A stretch of DNA of 64,000 nucleotides, from contig CM066913.1 of assembly GCA_033964015.1 (NCBI GenBank), positions 18,933,854-18,997,853 of the forward strand, in the 5' to 3' direction. Under the pieces are notes generated by a model. The model did not search any database, had not been told where the DNA came from, and saw nothing but the letters and a program-made list of their open reading frames with translations. Below, piece by piece: positions 26,201 through 41,200 of the stretch; the first letter of the stretch is position 1, and each line of letters opens with the position of its first letter. Both the position numbers and the translations under genes were made by a program. This stretch comes from Scolanthus callimorphus (Eukaryota > Cnidaria > Anthozoa > Actiniaria > Edwardsiidae).

Positions 26201-29200
26201 CAGACAATTTAGCCAAAGTTTCAAGCTTTTACTTCAGCTCTTCTTCATCCCTGAAGAAGAGCTGAAGTAAAAGCTTGAAACGTTAGCTAAATCCGTCTGT
26301 TTAGTCCTTTTCTGTCATCCATTCATCATTCATTTTGGGCATTATATCCATGTGGATCCAGATGCCTCATTGTTTGTGTTTTTCACCTATTTCCAGGTAG
26401 GAGTACTTTTGTTATCATACCCATTCCAACTGATCCAGATTTCCCTTTGTTCCTATTAGGCCAAGAAGCAAATGGAAGAGAAATTAATGGTGAGCAACAT
26501 TTCATAATTTTATAAAATATTATTGATGAATTGTAAGGTGTTTTCTATTATTACTGACAATGACAATGTAGGGAACAAGTTGGAAGAAACCTTTCCGTCA
26601 AACTGAAAGGGCTTGACTGTTTAGTGTTGATGTATTATTTTGTATCTCATTCTGTATTGTTCCTAATGCCCATGAATGCCATAGGCTCGATTGGATCATA
26701 CAAATTGTACTGGTCCCAACCGATTCCGTTACAACCACAGCTAGTGCCCATGGTCTTTAAAGGGATCATTGAAGCCTGGTTCCCTATTCTCGTGGTGGCT
26801 GTCTATATTGCTGGGTGTGGCATGCTCCACATAATTTGGCCAAAATATATTAGCAATATGAGCAGAAATTTTCAATAATTTTTGCTATAATATCTAGGGA
26901 TTTCACTAGGATTTTACTTTAAAATAATGATCTTATCTAACATTTCTGAAACCCATGGAAGGTACCAGGTGGTGTCTTTAATTGAAACATTTCCCTCACC
27001 AGGAATTTATTGATGACTACACAAGTGAGACCTGGGGCAGTGTGTTTGGTTGTGATGGTGTCTTGAACTTTGTATGGCATCAGGTGAGTGCGTATCATCA
27101 TATCCCTTTCCTTATTTTCAATGGTGACTACACAAGTGAGACCTGGGGCAGTGTGTTTGGTTGTGATGGTGTCTTGAACTTTATATGGCATCAGGTGAGT
27201 GCGTATCATCATATCCCTTTCCTTATTTTCAATGGTGACTACACAAGTGAGACCTGGGGCAGTGTGTTTGGTTGTGATGGTGTCTTGAACTTTGTATGGC
27301 ATCAGGTGAGTGCGTATCATCATATCCCTTTCCTTATTTTCAATGGTGACTACACAAGTGAGACCTGGGGCAGTGTGTTTGGTTGTGATGGTGTCTTGAA
27401 CTTTGCATGGCATCAGGTGAGTGCGTATCATCATATCCCTTTCCTTATTTTCAATGGTGACTACACAAGTGAGACCTGGGGCAGTGTGTTTGGTTGTGAT
27501 GGTGTCTTGAACTTTGCATGGCATCAGGTGAGTGCGTATCATCATATCCCTTTCCTTATTTTCAATGGTGACTACACAAGTGAGACCTGGGGGAGTGTGT
27601 TGGTTGTGAAGGTGTCTTGAACTTTGTATGGCATCAGGTGAGTGCGTATCATCATATCCCTTTCCTTATTTTCAATGGTGACTACACAAGTGAGACCTGG
27701 GGCAGTGTGTTTGGTTGTGAAGGTGTCTTGAACTTTGTATGGCATCAGGTGAGTGCGTATCATCATATCCCTTTCCTTATTTCAATGGTGACTACACAAG
27801 TGAGACCTGGGGCAGTGTGTTTGGTTGTGATGGTGTCTTGAACTTTGTATGGCATCAGGTGAGTGCGTATCATCATATCCCTTTCCTTATTTTCAATGGT
27901 GACTACACAAGTGAGACCTGGGGCAGTGTGTTTGGTTGTGATGGTGTCTTGAACTTTGTATGGCATCAGGTGAGTGCGTATCATCATATCCCTTTCCTTA
28001 TTTTCAATGGTGACTACACAAGTGAGACCTGGGGCAGTGTGTTTGGTTGTGATGGTGTCTTGAACTTTGTATGGCATCAGGTGAGTGCGTATCATCATAT
28101 CCCTTTCCTTATTTTCAATGGTAACTACACAAGTGAGACCTGGGGCAGTGTGTTTGGTTGTGATGGTGTCTTGAACTTTGTATGGCATCAGGTGAGTGCG
28201 TATCATCATATCCCTTTCCTTATTTTCAATGGTGACTACACAAGTGAGACCTGGGGCAGTGTGTTTGGTTGTGATGGTGTCTTGAACTTTGTATGGCATC
28301 AGGTGAGGGCGTATCATCATAATTATCCCTTTCCTTATTTTCAATGGTCAAATTGTCAAATTTGAACATCACCAATGATAAAAATAAGACCTCAAACCTA
28401 GCAAACATTGTTGTCAACATGATGTGGTGAACATTTGAGGTCAATTCTCATTACAGCTTACAGTTAATGAGAAAAATTGACTCATTTGTAATCAGTCTAT
28501 GGGGAACATAATCTTAGCTCGGGTGAAATCTTCACAATCCTTAATCAGAATCTAATTTGCTACACTACTACTTCCTTTAAACTAACTTTTTCAGTTTCAG
28601 AGAATATTGTAGTTTTCACAATAATCATTTTCATGTTTTTCCCTATAACAAGCTGTTCTACGTACTAGTTGATTGCCTGATGACTGATTTTCACTGAGAA
28701 TTTGCATGTTTGGTTTTAGGTGGTTGAGGCTGCTCGTGATGTTTTAGCCCACTCTCAAGAAAACTCCCTGACAAGTTTGCATTTCTACGAACTCTCTGAG
28801 AATATGGAACATTTGATATATGAAGCCATGCAAAAGACCGAGGTAGATTTGACACCCGTCAGGAGACTCATGAGAAAACTCCTGATTATTGTCTCCAGAC
28901 CTGCACGCTTGTTGGAATGTTTGGTAAGTACATATCAGGGAGCTTTTGTCATAAAATTAGGTCCGATTTTAATGGTGAAAGCGAACAACCTACCTAGATG
29001 TGTTTAGGGGACTCTAGGGAACACAAAAATCCCTGTCTGTAATTTATTGTTGTAATTTGCACCGGCCGGCTCTACAACATAAACTGTCATATCAATTAAA
29101 AAAAACCGCATCAAGTGGGCACAAAGATTTTATTACCAAGATTTTATGTTTCAGGAATTCAAACCTGGTGAATACTACAACAAGTTAGAGGTTGAAGGCC

Positions 29201-32200
29201 ATCAAATGAGTAGCCTTCAAGATGAGAAGCCAGATATCACAAGATATGTGAGAGGGCAACTAGGATTGAATCCCAAGGGCATGTGTACAGACCCACTGGT
29301 TCTACTGATGTGCTGGATGCACGGAACGAGGCACCAACACCTACTGCCACACCCACTACCACCAAACTGCCTTCGGAGGAAGATTTTGATTATATCAAAT
29401 TGATTAGTAATGGAGCATTTGGGTGAGTGCTAAGGACAATGATTTAGTTAAAGAGCCTGTGTCAGCCACTATTTTGACAGCATAGCAAGATACCACGTCG
29501 AAGAAAGCATCCATTTCCATCTACTTATTTAGAGAATATAGAGCAATTTTCTTGATTGAATTTGGAAAATCAAATGTGAAACTTTAGTGTTTTTGAATAC
29601 TGATTTAGAGATTTCTACACGTGAATGAAAACAATAACAAAGGAGTGGCTGACACTGGCTCTAGCATTGCAGGTATTGCCCCTGAAACATACTCTCTATT
29701 TTTGCTGTTGTTTCAAGGATTCCAAGGAAGAAACTTTCTACTTTTCCTATTTCCAGGCCTATTCCTATTTATTTTTTCCCCAAAACCTCCCATTTTTTGA
29801 GCTTCTGATGGTAGAAATGATTCATGATGCAGCTTCTTAGTAGACCTTGCATGTTGGATGAGCATGTGGCTATGACAAAAAGTGCCTACCTTTGTCAAAA
29901 CGCTTGGACTTGTAAAACGGATGCCCATTCTGCTCCCCATTCAATGTTGATATCAGTGTCGTGAAATGAAATTTCTCTGCATTTTGAAGCCCGATATCTG
30001 AACGTTCAAAATATGTAACATTGAGTGGGGGAGGAGAGGGGGTAACAAAATTTGAGAACAGTCCCTAAACCGACGAGAAAATACAAAGTTCTAAAAAACG
30101 GTCCAAACTATTTTGGCAAAGATTGTAGGTAATAGGAGGATCCTTTGTTTACAGCTTGAGCTCATTAGTATAAACAATGTTCAGAATCAGACCGTTTGAA
30201 GGATGATGAGTTCTGAATATCAATAGAGGACTGTAAATGAAACATAATTGGAAAATTTCAAGCTGATATCTCGAATTCTAAGCGCGTGGTGCAGCGTTCA
30301 ATTTAGACTCTACATACGTTCAATTTAGACTCTACATATGACGTTACCTTAGTGTACGCTGGACTATTGCCCCTTGAGACTAATAAAGTCGAGAACAACT
30401 GATGTGCCGGCCAATTATAACTTACGGTCGGGGACTTCTAGGCGCACGCTCCCGACAAAAACTAGCAGATTGAGCGATTATGTGTCTGTTAAATAGTATG
30501 TTAAAATAATATCGAAGTTAGTTTATTGTTCAGTATATACATGTAATAAGTTTCTCAATGCGCAATTCAGCTGTAATTCAGTTATTTAACTGCGAAAGGG
30601 AATATTAAACACATATTATTATTATTAATTTATAGGAAACATGTGAGCTAATGAGCGTTTTGCCCCTTTGATTTCAATTTTGAAAAGTTTAAACTAGCCT
30701 GAAAAATGATATGCCATGGAAACAGGTCAAGACTTTTTAAAGAATAAAGAATGAACTTATTATGAGCTTTTCGTTGCATTTTCAAAGCTAGATGCAGCGT
30801 TTAAAATTTTGTGAATGTAAACAATGACCACCAAGGATCGGCCTGTTGTTACAAGGTATATGATTATACATATGCTAATAAATTGAAGCAAGAGACTGCT
30901 CTCAGCCCAGCACGTGCTTATAACTACTTTACCTATAACTACTGTATTAGTTCAAATTAATAGTCTTGTAACAGAGAGATTGTTTGTTTATCTTGTAGTG
31001 CTGTATATCTTGTGCGTCACAAGGATACCCACATGAGATTCGCCATGAAGAAGATCAGCAAACATCACATGCTGGACAAGAATCAGGTGCTTGTCTGTTT
31101 TACAAACAGGTTTCTCGCTACCTCTAGCGGTAGCCGCATCTTGAATCCCTCTAGAAACGAGCGCTGTCTATTATATTATACATTCTACCGAGTATAGAAT
31201 AATTTTCTAGTTGAAGTTCAAGTGATTATAAGAAATTCCAGACAATTTCTCAGATTTGCATCCCGGCTCTGATGTGAGCCGGATATTATTTTATCAATAT
31301 TAACGTCGTACATGATTATTTTCTTCAGATGTGGTTTTTAGAAGTGATTTATTTTAATTATTCCTATTTCTGATTTTTTTAGATAGAGCAGGTTTTTGCT
31401 GAGAGGGATATTCTCACGTTTGCAGAAAACCCATTTGTTGTTGGTCTGTGGTGCTGCTTTGAGACAAAGGTGAGTTTTTGTCTTTGTATTGATGGCTGGT
31501 CAGCTCCTCCTTTGGGTGAAAAAAAAACCTTGATGGTTTCAGGGGCGGATCCAGGAATTTCAGAAGGGGAGGCCAGATAGTGAAAACATGGGACGAAAAT
31601 GTTCAAATTTCCTCCAGCAAATACAGTAAATGTATGACAGACAGACAGACAGACAACTTTATTTCAGGAATAGTATACAGAGATACATGTATATTAGCCT
31701 GCGTAGCTGGCGGTTTAGTGGGGTTTTAGCAGTTTTTTATCCGCGAAATCTGCGGTTTTTCTGGGTCGCTAAAAGAAGAGCAGAGAGAAGCTGTGACATG
31801 TTTAGTTGGACGTGGAAAAGATGCTGTAGCGGTTCTACTGACAGAGAGAAAGTATTAAATCTACTGACCGACAGGTTTTGGGAAGCGCTCTGTCTTCTTT
31901 CAGTTTTTCCTTTTAAAAGTACTTGAACCGGCATGGTGGACGACCAAATCAAAGAGGCAGATGCACTAGGCCTCACAGCGGCATCTCTAGGGAACGCGAA
32001 CCTGGAAGACATTACCACTGCGGATCAACTTGTGATCGCTTCAGCCGAAGAATCTTAGAGAGCCTTTCCTCAGTTGCTGAAAAACGAACAACGATTTGCA
32101 CAAACATATATGTATATCAGCGATCATCATTGACGAATCTCATACAGTGGAAACATGGTCGGGAATAAGCTAAAATCTCGCGAACTTTTCTAGGACCAGG

Positions 32201-35200
32201 TTCCAGAGTACTGGACGATCCCGAGCGAAGGCCGCTGAAACGCAAGTCTTTGTGTTGTACGTAAATGTAAGATGCATTAATTTCGAACTAGAGAACTCGC
32301 TTGTAGAGTAAATAAAATACGTTTTAAAGTTACCTGCTCTTGCCTTGCTTTGTTTTGAGAAGGTATCAAGCGAGGGAACGTCGTTCTCTTTGTTAAAATC
32401 AAGTGATTTGCGCGATTGACTTTTAGCACCTCGATCAGGGCCAGGGAATTACTTTACTCAATCTGAATATTTTCGCCGCTCTGTTCTTTCCGAATCAGGC
32501 GTTCTTGCGATTTAAGGTCGTTTGTTATTTGCAGGCGTTTGGGGTCTTTGTTGTGACTCGCTCAAAAACTTATACTGCCTGGCCCAGATTCTTTATTTTC
32601 CTTGCGTATTTGCAAACTCTGGATAACTAATAATTCCCACGGCTTGACAAACTTCACTCAGTATAGACCTAAGAAATCCCTGTTTTTTTTTAATGCACAA
32701 AATAAATTGACTGATGTGGAATGTCCGTCTTTCTTTTTATCTGTGAACTTTCCAAATGTTGTTTTGAAAGAAACAAAATCGACAAAGGGAGCTGGGATTT
32801 TCCGCAATGTTAGGGACGGACCATTAGATATTTGAGGGGGGTTGGGCAATTTTTCTCGGCAAGAATTTTTTTTTCCTACTCAAGACACTGCACGAATTTT
32901 TTTTCGGACGCCGTTTGCTTGCACGATTTTTTTTCCACCACTTTTTCACATTCATGTCTTACTGTAGCGAATAAAGTACATGGCCGTCATTGGCCTTCCA
33001 TATATATTGGGGAAAAAACTGTAATGCAGCTACAAGATATGGCCTAAGGGGACCAGCATTATTTACACTGGGGGTGGGGGTATCTGAGGATTTTGGGCAA
33101 TACGTTTTTGTCAAAATGAAGTGATTCCCCACTCAGTAAGTACTATGATTAACGCAATCCCTCTCAGAGCTGTTAAAGGTTTTGTGATTCCCTTTGTCAC
33201 CTTTTTGAGCTAGATGATGACAGTTTACAGAAAGAGAGGATTTTATTTTCCTTTGTTGCGCGCGAAGAGCGCTCTTAATTTGAAAAAGCACATACCAGAT
33301 ACCTCGGAATAAAAGTAGATCAAGGTCTATTCTTCATTCACGGCACATTATAGTGACAAAAATATTATTCTTCGTGTGCGTGAAACATGGCCCAAATGAC
33401 CAATTTGTATGTTGTAACGCCAAACTCACGCTTACATATATAAGGAGTTAGGAGGGGGAGGGTTCCTTGCCAAGAAACACGAGAGACAGGATACACAAGA
33501 AGTCTTCTCACTTCATTTTACATTGAGAAAAATGTGATGACTTTCTCAAGAGCATAGGCCTGAGTAAAAAACAAAAAAACTATGGCCTGATGCCTGAACA
33601 TTAATGAAATCTATTTTACATCAAAAAGTAACTACTTCTCACTCAGGTTCATCCTTTCCCTGACTTCATTTTTCGTATGGTAATCTTCCATGTATGCAGC
33701 GAGTATACGAAGCTGAATAATAAACTCTGAATCTGAATCTACACATATTCTTGACAATCTATTTAAACGGCATGATGGTATTTTCTTCGTGTTGTGTGAG
33801 CCCTCATAAATATCATATTTATGTGATTTCTTCCTAATGCGCGCGAAGCGCGCCAAAATTTTATTGTACTCAGTTAAGTGAACTAGAAAAATGCACATGA
33901 TATAGAAGCTAGCCGTGCAGGAAATTTTTTTCTTGCCTCTTTGCTTTGCACGATATTCTTTTCAGGTTCAAAGCTGTGCTCGAATTTTTTTTGGTATTTG
34001 CCCAACCCCCCCCCCCCTCAAATATCTAATGGTCCGTCCCTTACCATTTTGTTTGTGTTTTAAAGAGAAAGGCAATTCATGTTTCCCACCAATTTTTACA
34101 AAAGGCGCCCTTTGATTGGTCCGCTTGACAGCTTTTTTGACAGCGAACACGCGCGCTGACCACACACGGCGGCCTGGAGGCGGTTCGAAAATGTCATGGG
34201 GTCGGTTGCAGGCGGTTTATTTCTTGCGTTTTCTCCCCGCCCACCCTCCCCCCAGGGCGCATTTTTTAACCAGGCGCACTATGCCCCAGCGCTCGCGCGG
34301 CTATTTCATCGAACAACAAGCAAACTACCGAAGATTTCTACGAAGATTTCGCGGATAAAAACCTGCTAAAACCCCACTAAACCGCCAGCTACACAGGCTA
34401 CATGTATATAGGTTATAACTCTGATAATATAGTGTTAAGTTTGTGTAGGCTTTTCGAGCTTCGTAAGTGTCATATATAAATTTTGCAATTCTTTTTATAT
34501 TTTGCCTAGGATTAATTGTGGCTAAAAAAGATTTTATACCTAATTCGCCATATAATTGTTTTCTTTGAGGTTCAGATATTTTGCATTTCATCAAGAAATG
34601 TCTTTCATCCTCCATTTCTCCACAGCAGGGGCAAATTCTGTTTTCTGGACTAGTATAAACTCTACTTTAACGCCCTCTTTCAATTTCTAATATGTGATCG
34701 CTTACTCTTAGTTTTGTCAAAGTTCTTTGGTGCTCCAAATTATCAATTTTTGTTAAATAATTTTAAGTAATGTTTACAAAACGAGCTGGAGTGTTTTATT
34801 GGCACTAACTCCGATCCCGGCTTGGCAAGGATCCACCCTTGTTACACCCCTATGCGCTTTAAAGTGTCCAAATAGACACTTCATCCGGGGTCGTACCGTT
34901 TCTATATCTACGATATAGACACTCATTATTAAACATGAGTGTCTGTATGATAGATATAAACACGGTACCCTGTATGTAGTGTCTATATCGGGACTTTATC
35001 GAGGTATACAGCCGCCGTTCACGGTTGTGATTTCCTTTGTGTTTGGCTCATTAATTATGTATGAGTTTTAGAATCACTTTTAAACTGTCTAAATGTCCTT
35101 AGCTTATTTTTTCCCGTTCTTTCATCATCGAAGAGGCTCGAATACAAATTCTGCCGTTCCATATCCTCCAGCCTCAGTTTAATTCTAGCAAGCAACGCTC

Positions 35201-38200
35201 TTTTCCCTGTTGGGGTCATATTTACAAAATCTTGCGACTCCCACAAGTATCCGAATCCTATTTGATGGGAAAATGTCCCGAGAAAGGGGGGATCTCTTCC
35301 TTTATGACTTTTTTTTTCCCTTTCATGAGGCGGAGATAACAATTTATGTGTAGACAAATGCATTTTTGCCTAGAGGTAGCTACGCCACTGTGAGCCAATG
35401 AAACTCTTGCCCTGTTTCGCCTAGTGCAGTCAACTGGCTTCCCTCTGAACTAAAACCAGACAACGTCGCGACGGAAAGCCAAGCAACTGCATTAGGCGAA
35501 ACTAGGCGAAATCTCATTGGCTTATAAGGTTTGATTGGCGGAACAGAAAAGTAAATTTTTGATTTTTTGAAAACGCGGGTCGCGATCCACCTATTTTAGG
35601 CCTAATTCGTCTGTGCGACGTGTAAAATGGAGGTTCCCGTTTTATACGACGAATAAAATAAAACGAAGACGTATTACAGACATTGTATACGTCCGGGATC
35701 GACGTATACAACGTCTTGGACGAATTTAATTTTCGACCTTTTTACGTTCGTTTTATACGTCGCATTTCAGACGATTTTAATTGCGACAATTAAATTCGTC
35801 TGAGTTAAATTCGTCCGAAATACGATGTATAAACTAGGCCTTAGGTACAATCTCGCCTCAAAGACTGTACTGTTACTCTTCTTAGAAACACTTGTGCATG
35901 GTGATGGAATACGTGGAAGGAGGGGACACTGCTTCGTTACTCAAGAACATTGGGGCATTACCTGTTGACCTAGCAACGTAAGTGCGATATCATAATCAAA
36001 TTTAGAAAATAACACCTATGTTGTATTGTGAATGTGCGCATTCTGATTGGTTAAAAGGCGTGTTTGTAAGAGACTTGAGGAACACGATTGTCACGCAACG
36101 CTGTCGCGCGTGTGTATGTTATTTTCTAAAAGCAATAAAAATACTTTCTGCGTGCTCTCTGGTTTCTTACAAACACTCGGGGAATGTTGGTCGATCTGAT
36201 AAAACTTGAAAGACACTCGCCTGCGGCTCGTGTCTTTCAGGTTTTGATCAGTTCTCCCAACATCCCCCTCGTGTTTGTAAGAAAGCAGAGAGCACGCGGA
36301 AAGTACTTTTATTGGTTAATTATTGAATCGGGAAATCCTCACAGAGCGAGGCCCCATTACGAGGTTCCCTGGTCAGTGTAATGGCTTAGCAAGTTGTAAG
36401 ATGGGCAACTTGCGACGTACCCGTGGTTCTTTAACTTTCCTCTGGTTCAGGTTAATGTAGTGTATAATGTAGTGAGAGACGGGACGTACGGCGGTTCTTT
36501 TTTTCACCGCTTTTTTCCTTTTTAACTCGTGGCTGGTTGCGTAGCAACAGCCAAAGAGTTATCGTGGTGACTCGATGTCACTCGCTCACTCACTCCTACG
36601 TTAGCACGATATTAGCATAATTTATGCTGAAGTCATCCATCCAACGGGACCCTCGAGGTGCGGGACCATGCGAGCTATCTGCGGGACATGGCGTGACTAT
36701 CTGCGGGACATGGCGTGACTAAAACTCAACTGAACTTCCTGTTACCTCTGTACCTTCGCCAACGTATATATGGGTCTCATTGTCACTAAATTTCTCCATG
36801 TGGGTTGTTACCTATCTTTGCAGAAAAAATAGTTTGTTTCAAATCGGTACTTTTTAGTCATCTCAAAACCTACACTGTATAAGGATTTTGATCCGTGCAA
36901 ATCCAGGTGCAGGGGGTTACAAAACGTGGGAAAATGAAAAATACAATATCAATGACGCCATTAGCGCATGCGCAAAGATCTAATTGGTTTAAAACGTTAC
37001 TGTCTAGTTATTTTAAAACCTACATTTAACGAGGACCTTCATGAAGCAAAGCCAACGTACCTAGTGCAGGGTTATGAATGCAGGGGGGTGTCTAATTCCC
37101 ATTTCCCAGAAATCCAAGTCCAATTTCAGTGCATAATCTGCACACGAAAATAGAAGCCCCATTCCACCGAGGCAACTCAACAGCAAAAAGACAATACAAC
37201 GCGCTGGTCTCCTGTTTGGGGCACCAATTCGTCGTAAAAACAAGGACTAACGACCGACTAGCTCCCCCCTAAACCCTTCTGCTATACCACAGGGGACCCA
37301 AATCTAGCAGTATATAGCGGGGGAGGTCTGGGTTCCAGAATGTGTATTTCGATGTGATTGTTCGTTCTTTTCGCGGAAATTCGACTGATTATGATAGTTA
37401 TTTTCCCGAAATATCCAAATAAGGAAAAACCAAAGTCCACGCTCGTGAACTCAAAAGCGATATTATCAAATGGATCTGATCGTGTTTGCAGTTTGGACAA
37501 AGACAGAAAGACGTACCTCAGCAAGCTAAGATAATTTCACAGTTAATTTACTTCTGAGGAGAGTTTGAAAGCAGAAGCGATGCCGAAAGTATTTTATCGC
37601 CTATAAAAGCTACGGATAGCACTATTAGAATCCTTGAAATCACACTGCAGAGACAGCAGAAGAAAGGTAGGCACGATTCGTTGTCAAATATCGTATTGGA
37701 TCAGCAATTTCGGGCATTTTATGGAGTATTACCATGCATCGGGTATCATAGTACAAGTTGTGTATCTCAATACAAATGCAAACAGATACAAGGATCATGA
37801 GCTTGGACGCCATGTGATATACTAAAAGGAAAATTACACTTGCTGTACTCATATCTTCACGACTCTATTACATGTAATATCCTATATAAAAATGACAGTG
37901 GTAACTCTATTAAGCAGCCATCTTTGGGACCTGCTGCTTAATGCAGGTATGTATAAATACAGTACTTTAGGACTGTACTTTGCTGCATAGGGACTGGTCA
38001 TAAATTAGAGGAGGGAGGGCTGGTGCAAAAATGATGGAGGGGGCCTCTAATTTTAATGCAGTTGAAAAAGGGAGTGTTAAAAATTTGGTGCAAATGATAA
38101 AGGTAGTGCCATTGTTTATGCAAGCATTGTTAGGGTAATACAGGGCTGTAGCACTTATAGTTCAACTTTCCCTAATAGCTGACTTGGGTTGTTGATATGC

Positions 38201-41200
38201 TGTGTCCCCCCACCCCCACCCAGTTTTTGATTTTTTTGAGGCTTGCTTTACGACCCTGTAATAGGACCTATAGATTTCCCAATAACAATGCAAATAATAC
38301 TCACCTGGCAAGATAATTTTTATCTGGGATTTAAGCAACTTAATGTACATGTCTATGTAAAACACACACAGATGAAGTAACTTTCAGGTACAAAAGAGAT
38401 ATCCAATCTTGCACTGCTATTATCACATAAAAGTAGATTTTAAAACAATATTAAAAATGTCTTTGTAGCATTTGGGAGAGCCAACATTTTTCATGCATCT
38501 TGTCAGGGGAGGGTTTCTCAAAAACATGTTGACCAAAATAAAAATGCACCAACCCTCCCCCTCTAATTTACGACCAGTCCCTTAATAGAGGATGGTCGCT
38601 TAATAGGTGGCTGCTTAATAGAGGTACCAGTGTAAACAAATTTTACTTAACTATCTGAATCAGTCACCAAATTTGCCAAAATACAAGACTGTTACTTTAA
38701 ATAAAGGCAATATTGATGTATATCCAGGATTTTTTACAGCAAATTCTACCAAAAGCCAAACACAATTCAAGCCTGATTGACTAACACTGTACATTGTTGG
38801 TTTGCTTTAAATAACACTGTTCATGAGAACTAAACTGTATAATTGCAAATGCCTGCATAACGTGCATGAGAGTTGCTGCAAAATTAATGATGTACAGTGT
38901 TATCTAATGACAATAATATTGCTTTAATGTGTCCATCTGACCCATTCTGAAACACTTGACAATAAATAATATATGCTACTTTGTAGTTCATTCTAATATA
39001 TAGCAACAGGGAAAACATTCAGGTAGTTGTAACTCAAGCTAATACATAATATATTGTCAAATACTGCAGCAATGCATTTGTTGTCTAAAGAAGAGAAGAG
39101 ATATGTCACAAATCAAGGTGACAAAGGATTACAAAAACAGTGTATCTCAAAAATCTTTACTTATACGATTAGCATAACATATGTTCCATTTTTTTTTCTT
39201 AATGGTATTTTTAGAGGCTACATAGTTTTGGTGTCAGTTAGGGGTAAAATTAATTTTCTCCTTGAGCACTAAATATGGGAGCCGTTCACCTTGTCTGGGG
39301 GGGGGGGGGGGGGGGGGTCTTTTTTAAACAACTAATTTCCAAAAGTTTTTTTAAAGGAAACAGCCACGAGTTAGCCTATGGCATGCCTTTGATTTTTTCT
39401 TGCAACGCGCGCTTGCAAGAATTCATTCACCGTCTCAAACTTGTCGCAGTTTTTGATTTCACCAACAATCTTTACAACAATGTAAGAAAGTCGACTTGTC
39501 AGTCACTCACGTAATTCTGTGGAAGACTTCGTTGATAGTCCGGAAAACAGCAACACAAAAGAAAAAACTAGACATCAATTCAAACTGAAGTTTTTGCAGG
39601 CAAGACACAAAGAACGCGAAATTCATTTTCAACTCTTATATCATATTATATCACATTTGTCTTAATATTTCCTCTTCTTATTACTTGTAACTTTTGTGGG
39701 GGGATGTGCTAAATAACATAAGAAATAAAAGAACTTAAAGAAACCTTTCAGGGTTTCTTTAACCTTTCAGGGTTTCTTTAAGAAAACAAAACTTCAGGGT
39801 CCAGTTGCTCGAAAGTGGTTTAGCACTAATCCAGGATTAATTACCATGGTGACTCGATGGTTTTGTTCAGAACTAAACCTGGTTTAAATTTAATCCACCT
39901 TTGAACAACCCGCACCAGCTCTTGATTAATAGCCTAACTAACAAGTAGTTCAATGAAGCATTTCTGCATTGAAAATGCAATATTTGATACATGATCAATT
40001 GCTTTCTTGTTTCTACAGTATGTATTTTGCAGAGACGGTTCTTGCAGTGGAATACTTGCACAGCTATGGTGTCGTGCATAGAGACATCAAGCCTGACAAG
40101 TAAGTATATAGGCCTTTATCACGCAATATTGATTAATAATATATAATAGTTATCAGGAAATGGAATCCAGTTTTCAATTCTACACATCCGTATTAGTAAA
40201 ATTGCAAAGTTTGGTGAAGGTTGCTTGAATACCGACTGAGATATGAATTTCCAAAACTTCGTATTCTGGCTTATTTTTTTTACAAAGAAATGTATGGGAA
40301 AATACATCGGAACGAGGCTGGACCCTCGACTTGACGTATTTGCCCATACATTTCTTTGTAAAAAATAAGCCAGAATACGAAGTTTTAAAAATTCATATCT
40401 CAGCCAGTTTTCAAGTAATTCTTTTGAAACTTTGCAATTTTACTAATACGGATGTGTAGAATTGAAAACTGGATTCCATTTTCTGATAACTATTATATAT
40501 TATTAATCAATATTGCTTGATAAAGGCCTATTTTAATGCAAACGCTCTTCAATTCGAGAATAACTACCAAACTGATGTAATGCAATATGATAATCATGGC
40601 GAGCTCTGTTCGCGGGAGACACATACCACCAAGACACAACAGAAGTGGTATTTCAGACCATGTGACCAATGGGCGTGACGAATAGTTTCGTAGCCATAAA
40701 ACTCTATGCTAATGAGGTAACGGGAAAAATAGTGGGATCCATCCTTTGGTCTAAAACTTTTTTTTTTTTTATAAATGAATATTTTATTATATTTTCAACA
40801 TGTACATATACATATTTGTTTTTTTTACATTTTTTTCACACTGAACCCCACCCGTTCCCACCCTTACACAAACCCTACCCACCAGCTGAGGACTTTTATT
40901 TTTACCCACCCCCTCGACAAACCCCACTTTACCAGATGAGAAAAAAAAAACTGAGGTTTCATTTGATAGGGAATAATTCAAGAAATAAGACTTAATATTT
41001 TGTTCCATTTAAAAAGATGACAACTGAGCTTGTCCCTCTCCATAGCAATCAAAAATTCATTTCTGTGCACTAATTAAGCTGAACAAAAAACGATGTTTTT
41101 TGTGGTTTAAGTTTTTTGGTCTAAAACTGATTTATGTGATACGTTGAACATTTCTTACCGTATTAGACAAACACAACAAACCAATCATAACATTGTCACA

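Noticed and set aside
26937..28365. Long open frames on both strands over the 111-bp array, looking like a 37-residue repeat protein
   Set aside because: The period is a multiple of three, so any open frame repeats automatically on both strands. The only supported coding part is MAST exon 12.
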